Translations under genes and position numbers: made by a program
Assembly (NCBI GenBank): GCA_030674185.1
Contig: JAPXFY010000031.1
Span: 41,858,532-41,922,531 of the forward strand
Direction: 5' to 3'
DNA length: 64,000 bases
Source: Monoplex corrugatus
Taxonomy: Eukaryota > Mollusca > Gastropoda > Littorinimorpha > Ranellidae
The notes under the pieces: model-generated
Told to the model about the DNA's origin: nothing
The model's input: only the letters and a program-made list of their open reading frames with translations
The model's database searches: none
Shown: positions 49,874 to 58,576 of the stretch, in pieces
Numbering within the stretch: position 1 is the first letter of the stretch
Layout of the letters: each line of letters starts with the position of its first letter

Positions 49874-52800
49874 ACATCACACACACACACACGGCTATAA
49901 ATGGGGAGAAAGAATAAAAACAATGGAAAATTATAGAGAGCATATTATATACAATTATATATTGCAATGTGATTCCCCTCCGAGTGGAGACAGGCTGCAG
50001 AGGGGATTGAGTGAGGTCAGGATTTTATGCAGAGGAGAAAAGGTGAGTTTTGAGAGCGGACTTGAAGGAGACAAAAGTAGGTTGCTGACAGACTGAGAGA
50101 GGAAGTTTGTTCCAGGAGAGCGGACCAGAAACAGAGAAGGCTCGTGGACCATAGGTATTGAGCTTAGTGCGTGGAAAGCGAAAAGTCAGAGGATCGGAGG
50201 CAGAGCGGAGGGTACGTGAGGGAACATAGATCTCAAGTAGGCTTGACAGGTAATCGGGGGCTGCGTTATTGAGGCTTTTGTAGCACATGGTGTCTAGTTT
50301 GTACTGTATGCGCTTTGATACAGGGAGCCAGTGAAGTTGTGCCAGGAGAGGAGATATGTGGTCAGCTTTTTTCTTTTTGAGTGCAAGGCGTGCAGCATTG
50401 TTTTGAATGTGCTGTAGGATGTGAGTGGTGGAGGCAGGAAAGACCGGACAGGAGTGAATTGCAATAGTCAATGCGAGACATTATGAAGGAGAGAACGAGT
50501 TTTGCAGTTGTTTCCACAGAGAGATACTTCCTGATCAGGCTTATACGATGGAGGTGATAGTAGCAAGATCTGGCAGTTTGAGAAACAAAGTTGTTCATGG
50601 AGACACCAAGGTTTTTAGCTGAATCAGAAATTGGGACTGATGTGTTACATAATGGGAGAGAAAGAGGAGGCAGCTGAGAAAGTTTCTGACGGGTGCCAAT
50701 GAGGATAGCTTCTGTCTTGTCATCATTTAGCTGAAGTTTGTTGTATGTCATCAATTTTTGATGTCCGAGTAACACTCAGTGGTGCGAGTCAGGAGGCACT
50801 GTATATTGTCAGGTGAGTCACTGTCTTGAAGTTGGGTGTCATCAGCATAGAAGTGGTGTTTTATAGAGTGGGAGTTGATGATGGTGGACAGGGGGGAGGT
50901 GTAAAGAGTGAAAAGAACAGGGCCAAGGACAGATCCTTGTGGAACACCACAGGTCAGGTATGCAGGTTGAGAGTAAGTGCCATTGATGAGAACAGTTTGT
51001 TTTCTGTTTGATAGATAAGAAGTGAACCAGGAGAGAGCAATGTCAGAGATGCCAAAAGTATGATGAAGTCTAGAAAGGAGAATACCATGATCAATAGTAT
51101 CAAAGGCTGCAGACAGATCAAGGAGTGTGATCTGGTGTCTGACTGCAATCCCAGCCCGCGATATGAAGCACTGGCCTGACCATTGCCCACCTTGATGCTT
51201 CAATCATTTTGGTGGTGTCAGTGTATATATTTGTCACATTTCCCCTTTTTTCCATGTCACGGAGCTTACCATTGCATGGGGTTCTGCGCAAGTTTAAGAG
51301 CCTGCCAGATAATTGTTGGCAGGTGTAGAAGTAGTGTATATGGAAGTGTCCTGTCTGTGATGCATTTCTCATGAAGAAACGCCAAAGCACTTTCTAAAGA
51401 GCTTGCAATAAGGATTCTACAAAATCCTAGCGTCCATAAGAATCCAGTATCAGGTACATATGTCCCCACAGTCTGGAACATTACTTTTTATTACAGAATG
51501 AAGAGTATGTATTAACAATGTTCTACAGCATGAAGAGTATATCTTAATTCACTCGCTACGTACGATTATGCCCCTTGCCGTTCCCCTGATATGCACCATT
51601 TGTATAGGTCATGAGAAAAATTCTCATACAAACAAACGAAAACAGAGAGTTTTGAAATTTGGCAGGTCATATATCAAAAGATTGGTGTACAACATGCTGA
51701 AATTTCAACTGTCTAACCCTCATGGTTGCTGAGTAATAGCACAAGTAAAATTAGACAAATTTTCAGCTGAAAAATGTCTTACAAAACATCAGTTCCTACA
51801 GTCACATTGTGAATGAAATTTCATAAAATCCAATGTGCACACACTCCACGTGCACTAAAGGAAGAGATCATGTTGAACAGCGCCGAGTTGTTGAGTATTG
51901 TTCAGCCATTTGCTTTTCTGTTGTCTGCTTCGCTGTGGAGATAGTGGGTCGTGAATTTTGCACTGTCCACACACCAACTGCATAGTACAGTGACCTCATG
52001 GCCTGAAATGAGGCTAAGAATGACCAAAGAATCTATTTCTGGCTGTTAGTTCTGGTTAATGGAAATACTGAAAGCCCCGCGAATTTTCAAAACTCAAGTA
52101 GGATTTCTCTGACACTCGTAGACAAGCGTTGTTGAGACATGATTGGGAAATCCCAACGCTCGTAGAGAGAGAGTTAACAATGTTCTGTCAGCATGACTTG
52201 ACCTTGATAAAGAAGGTGTACATAAATTATATATACATGCATATGTGTGTGTGTATGTGTGTTTAAATTTACCCTCTGAAGGTCTAAAAAACAGAAATAT
52301 GAGTGTTACGCTATAAAACTGGTTTGGTGTTTATTTTTGCCCCCTCTCTCTCTCTCCGTCTCTCTCTCAGTCTTTTTCTCTGTCTCTCTCTCTGTCTGTC
52401 TGTCTGATATACACACACATATATTATATACCAAAGACAGATAAAATTTAATATAATTCAAAACAACAACAAACAATTATGATCATATGAAGAAAAAATC
52501 AAGATGTCTCATAAACATAGGGGAGTGAATGTTAGAGACCTGAACTTCTCTCAGATCCATAACTATGAGAGTGGTGGCTGTTCCCTTCACTGCTTTACCT
52601 TCCCTGTTCATAAGCAGGGACAGATACATGCTTAAAGCTGGGTGGACTGGGGTGGTGTGTTCAGTCTGGGCACAAACTGGTAGAGCCATGGACTCAAGAT
52701 CTGATATCTTGAGTTCAAACCCAGCCTGCAACATTAAAACCTGGCCTGTTCACTGCTCATGTTAATGTTTCCATCGTTCTGGTGGAGTCAGCTTAGTGTC

Positions 52801-55800
52801 TGATAGGTCCCTTCTCCCCTTTCCCCATTTCAAGACCTTGCCAGCACATAAGGTTTTGTGCGCAGGCTCAGGAAATCTGTCAGATAACTGGCAGATTTGG
52901 GTGGAGCGCATATGGAGTTGTCCGAGTGCGGTGAATCCCTCTTGAAATAACTTCGAATAACTTTGGGAGCAATTTCCAAACCATGTTATTATATTCCCCA
53001 GGCTACGTACCTTCTGCTTTTTCTTCCGTTCATCATCTACATGGTCAAGCCACATCTAGCCATGAATGTGGCCGTTTTTTTGTTTTTTTTCAGTTTTCTG
53101 CTGGCTGTGATCGAGCTTGGTGGTCATTAAGATGGAGTTTGTTCAAGAGGGATTCATTGCCCTCGGACAATTCCATATGTGCTCCACCCAAATCTGCCAA
53201 CAATTTTCTGGCCTTGCACAAAATCCTATGCGCTTCTGAGCTTGCACAAAATCCTATGTGCAGGCAAGGTCTTGAAACTGGGGAAGGGGGGAGTGACTTT
53301 TGAAACAGTAAGCTGACACCAGCAGAATAATGGAAACATAAAGATGGGCAGCAAACAGGCCAGTTATTAATATTGCAGGTTGGGACTGAACTCGAGATAT
53401 CAGATCAGGAGTCCGCGGCTCTATCATAAGAACCAATCAACCTGCCCAGAAAAAACATGCCCATTGTGGGGCTCGAACCTCCAACCCTGGGATTAGGAGT
53501 CCCATGCTCTACTGACTGAGCTAACCTGGCTAAAAATACAGTGCACCGACTGGGAAATGAACCAGGATCACCTACGTGGCAGGTGAGCATTCTATCACTA
53601 GACCTGGTGGACAGAGGAGCTGTACTGGAATCAGCCATGTCTCCTGTCGCGACACTTGACAGAAGCAGCATCTTTGCAAAAATGAATGTTTCAGCTGTTT
53701 CATCCACTGTCCACAGGGGCTGGATGGTGAAGGAATCAGTCTGAACCAGTAGTTCATATGTGCACTGAGCCAGTTCTGGCTGAAGCAGAGTCTCAGCAGT
53801 CTGTGGTTAAACCCTTTGACTCCTGCACCCTGCCCACCAGCATCCGTCATTGTCCATCATCCTAGCAAAGCAAAAATGTAATCCTTTGACTCCCTCACCC
53901 TATCCACCAGCTTCCTGCAGGATAGGTCCCTTTCCCCTTTCCCATTTCAAGAGTCAAAGGGTTAAGTTTCTGCAATTGGTGGATAGGCTGCGGGAATCAA
54001 AGGGTGTTAAAAAGCAATCTGATGATGCTCTTCATTTTGCTGCATGCAGCTGATGTTGTTGTCTGATTGGCGCTGATGGGCTTCTCTCTTTGCCAGCTCA
54101 TCTGTCATCTTGTTTCCTGGCATCCCACAATGAGTGGGGTCTTGTTTCCTGGCATCCCACAATCGTTCTTTTGACTCGTTGGAAAGCCTAGGTCATGTGG
54201 GGGAGCTTGCAATTCTTCAGGGCCTGGAGAACAGAGAAAACTTCAGAGAAGAAAACTTCTTCAAGGTATATCATCCGCTGTCTGATCCCTGGAGGCTCCT
54301 TGTGTGAGTGCCTGTTTCTGTTCAGTGTTTGCCTATAGAACACTGGCAGTTGTGGTTTGAGGGATATAAATGACTTGACATCATTTGAAATAACATCATT
54401 ATCATGGCATGTCATTATTATCAGCATCATGTAAACAGCAGAAGCAGAGGACGTTTTATATGTATACACACAACACACACATACACAAACATGTGACACA
54501 CACTACCACCACCAAAGAAACATCTCACCTGAAAGTTGACAACAAAGACAACAGCAATGTTGACAATGCTGCCCCAGGCACCCAGTCCATACAACTGAAA
54601 AATACATCACATTTCACCCACTATAAGTCAATTCACACTAGTATGACACTTCACAACAGATCCTCTATCTTATTTCTATTCGTAGCAATGGAAAACATCA
54701 AACCGTACCAAAGCTTGGCAGTCAAGCGGGTAAACATCAGACTTCCCATCGCAAAGATCGGGTTCAATCCTGCTTGGTGCCTCCTGTCTAGTGGGCAAAG
54801 TGTGGAGATTTTACCAATCTCTCTGATATACTTGTGAGCAGACCTGTTAATGCCTTAACCCTCTTTGTGTGTATATGCACACCCATACACTAGGCAGGAT
54901 CTGCAGACCTTACCAACTCATGTGGCTTAATGTGTAGGCTTTAAGCTTGCGCCAAGAACATTTTGGATCTTCTTTATCACCTCCTGTCAGTGGTGTCAAT
55001 GCATACTGAATTTTTATGAGCCTGATATACAGCACATCACATACGCAAGTTAAATATCCTCTATGTCATGCCAGTGTCTGGTGGCTTATGGAAACATGAA
55101 AACATGCAACACCCACACACACTGAAGATGTAGCACATGGACTGTCAGCAAATTGCCGCCTGCACAGTGCAGGAAAAATGATGTGCATACATGCAACAAT
55201 GAAAAATTGGAAACAATTAAAAATAAGTGTGTTATTAACAATGTCAACCATATCATTCTATACATGTGTGAATGTGACTGGTATGTGTACCCACAGAACA
55301 ATGCCAAGGGTGCAACTCAGAAAAAGTAAAAAAATGAAAGGGGTTCAGGGGCCGGCAGCGCCCTGTGCCCCCCAGACACTGAAGCTTTTTCAAAAAACAG
55401 ATTTTCCGTTTCTGCCTCTTTTGAAAAAACAGATTCCGTCGTCAAACGGAAAAAGTTGCACCATGCAATACTGTACATGGTTCAATTGCGTATAATATAA
55501 ATCATATCATCCAGTATGACTAGAAGTCTTTACAGTACTTCAAGTTATCATAGTGAAGTTATGTATTTATGTATGTATACATGTATGTATGTTTGTATTA
55601 CCACAATGAATGGGGAAAAAATACAACAGTGGTTAAAAAAAAATCCATAAAAACCAAACCACATCAAAATAAACAAAAACTTCTTCTTTCATCTTTCATC
55701 TGTACTATCATGGGTTTGAAGGGAGGAAGGGTCAACGGTCAGCAGTGATCCTGAAGAGGTCAGATGCCTGTGACAACAAGGCCTCCTTCACACCATCAAT

Positions 55801-56845
55801 CCAGGTCTTCCTTGGTCTGTCTCTTGCTTTAAATCCACACAACTTGTTATATGCTTGCTGATCCAGCTGGTCGGACAGCATCCAGGTCATATGACCACAT
55901 CACTTTTCATTGACATTCGCTGTTTTACCTTCTCTAATCCTAAACAGGGTCAGGTACACATTCATTGCTGGGTGGAATGGAGGTTGTACACAACAAAGAT
56001 TTCTCCAGCATGTTTTATTCATTTAAACATTCAGTTTCTTTATTTTTTACTTCATTTTTGTCACAATGGATTTATCATGTGAAATTCAGCTGTTCTCCCT
56101 GAGGACAGGACGTTGATACAGTGTAGTGTTGCCCATTTTTCTATTCTTATTTTTTTCTCACTGTATATGAGTATTCATATTTTATTTACAGATTTATGAA
56201 CATGGATTTTGTAACAGAATTCTGCCAAAGTGGGTTTCACATAGGAATTCTGCCAAAGTGGATGCTGCAACAGAATTCCACAAAAATGGATTTTAAAACA
56301 GAATTCTACCAAAGCAGATTTTGTGACAGAATTCTGCCAAAGTGGATTTTGTGACAGAATTCTGCCAAGTGATTTTGCAACAGAATTCTGCCCAAGTGGA
56401 TTTTTGCAACAGAAATTCTGCCAAAGTGGATTTTGCAACAGAATTCTGCCAAAGGGATTTTGCAACAGAATTCTGCCAAAGTGGATTTTGCAACAGATTT
56501 ATGCCAAGGACAACCCATTCTTACTGTGCAATCTTTCACATGTGCTGGATGCATGCTGCACACAGGAGCTCAGTTTATCATCTTTCTGAAAGATCCGTGC
56601 AAACTGTGCGGTTGGATAGGAAAATGGGAGTTCTACCTCCCTGCCAAACAGATCCTTGGGTTGTGTGTACAAAATGATTACCTTTCCATTAGCCTGAACA
56701 GACAGGTCACTCCAAACAGGAGGAAGACACCAAAAAAGCACACCGTCCCATGCAGAAGACCTGCAAAAGGTACATAGTATCAACATTAGTTTTATATATC
56801 TATGTCAATCTCTTTTAGTGTGTGTGTGTGCATGTGTGCATGCGT

Positions 56846-56890
<45 letters not shown>

Positions 56891-56978
56891 AGAGAGAGAG
56901 AGAGAGAGAGACAGAGAGACAGAGAGAGACAGAGAGAGACAGAGAATGAGACAGAGAAAGAATGAGAGAGAAAGAGAG

Positions 56979-57009
<31 letters not shown>

Positions 57010-58508
57010 ATGAGAGAGAGAGAGACAGAAAATGAAAGAGAGAGAGAGAAGAGAGAGAGAGAGAGAAAAAAGACAGAGAGAGAGAGAAAGAGAAGAGAGA
57101 GAGAAAAGAAAGAAGAGAGAGAGAAAGACAGAAGAGAGAGAGAGAGAAAATGAGAGAGAGAAAGAGAGAAAGAGAGAGAGAAAATAGAGAGGAGCAGAGG
57201 AGAGATGAGAGAGAAGAGAGACAGTGACAGAGACAGAGAGACAAAGACAGACAGAAACACACAGACAGAGACGAGAGAGTACGAATACAAATGGTTTACA
57301 TCATGAAAGACCTATGTCACTTCTGTAGGGCTTTATGTAAACATATACAATACAATCAATGACATTAGGAACCACGAAGCATAAATGTATAATATAACAT
57401 CAATATAAAAATCAGAGAAGCTTCATCCTTTTTAAGCTTTTCCAAGAGTAAACAGCCACCCCCCCCCAAAAAAAATCATCTTCTGTGATTTCTTTACATA
57501 ACAAGACATATCAAATCACGAGATAGAGACAGAGTAACAATAAATACAATTTTATCAAAATCATGAGATAGAGACAGAGTAACAATAAATAACATTTTGG
57601 GTGTGGTAGGAGAAGAGGCTTTATTTTCTACCAGCAAAATCCGCATGAAAATGATCATCTGATTCCCGTAAAACAACAAACAAGCAGAATCACAAAGAAA
57701 TGAGAGAAAGGAATGAAAATAGAAAAACTCAAAGAGAAACATACACACACAAAAAAAGAAAACAAACTACGTCAGAAGTTACCTAGTGCACTCCACTGTG
57801 CAAATTTGAACCAGGACAAGGTTGCGTTGCGAGAAATTCTCCTGAAACAATACAAGACGAAAACTTAGTATCACTGTGTGATCACAGGAAAAAGCATGTG
57901 CACAAACATACACACACGTGTGCAAACACACGCATGTGCACGCGCACACACACGTATGCAAACACACACAATAAAAGGTGAAAACTAAAACAGCAGCTAA
58001 ACTTTTAACAATGCAAATAACAAATTAACCCTTTAAATCCTAACCCTGTCTACCAGCATCCTGCATTGTCAATCCAAAGCAAAACCTTAACCCTTTGACT
58101 CCCTCAACCTGGTGGATAGGGTGAAGGAGTCAAAGAGTCAAGTTTTTGCAGTTGGTGGTTAGGGTGTGGGAGTCAAAGGCAGACTTGTTTACCCCTAAAA
58201 TTGTTTATGTGTACAATAGGGTTCAAAAATGTGTACAATCTGAAAACAATGCAGAAAGCTGGTGGATAGCGTGAGGGAGTCAAAGGGTTAAGTTTTTGCT
58301 TTGTTAGTATGGTTGAAAATGCAGAATGCTGGTGGACAGGTGCGGGAGTCAAAGGGCAGAAAGAAAACTGTACGTACTTGTAGAGGGCAGGTTTGTGGAG
58401 CAGCTTGTCACGATGTATGTGTTGTTCAAACAGACTGAAGATGAGGATGGGCAGGGAGGTGAAGGTCATGTTGTAGAACATCAGGCAGAATGGGTCATAC
58501 AGGGTCTG

Positions 58509-58576
<68 letters not shown>

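Noticed and set aside
53458..53530. Functional tRNA-Arg(CCT) gene
   Set aside because: Acceptor and T stems contain several mismatches; more likely a relic or SINE head.
57783..57841. A frameshift suspected in the M6-M7 loop exon
   Set aside because: Reading from the correct phase (G then AGA ATT TCT) gives a continuous RISRNATLSWFKFAQWSAL, so the exon is intact.
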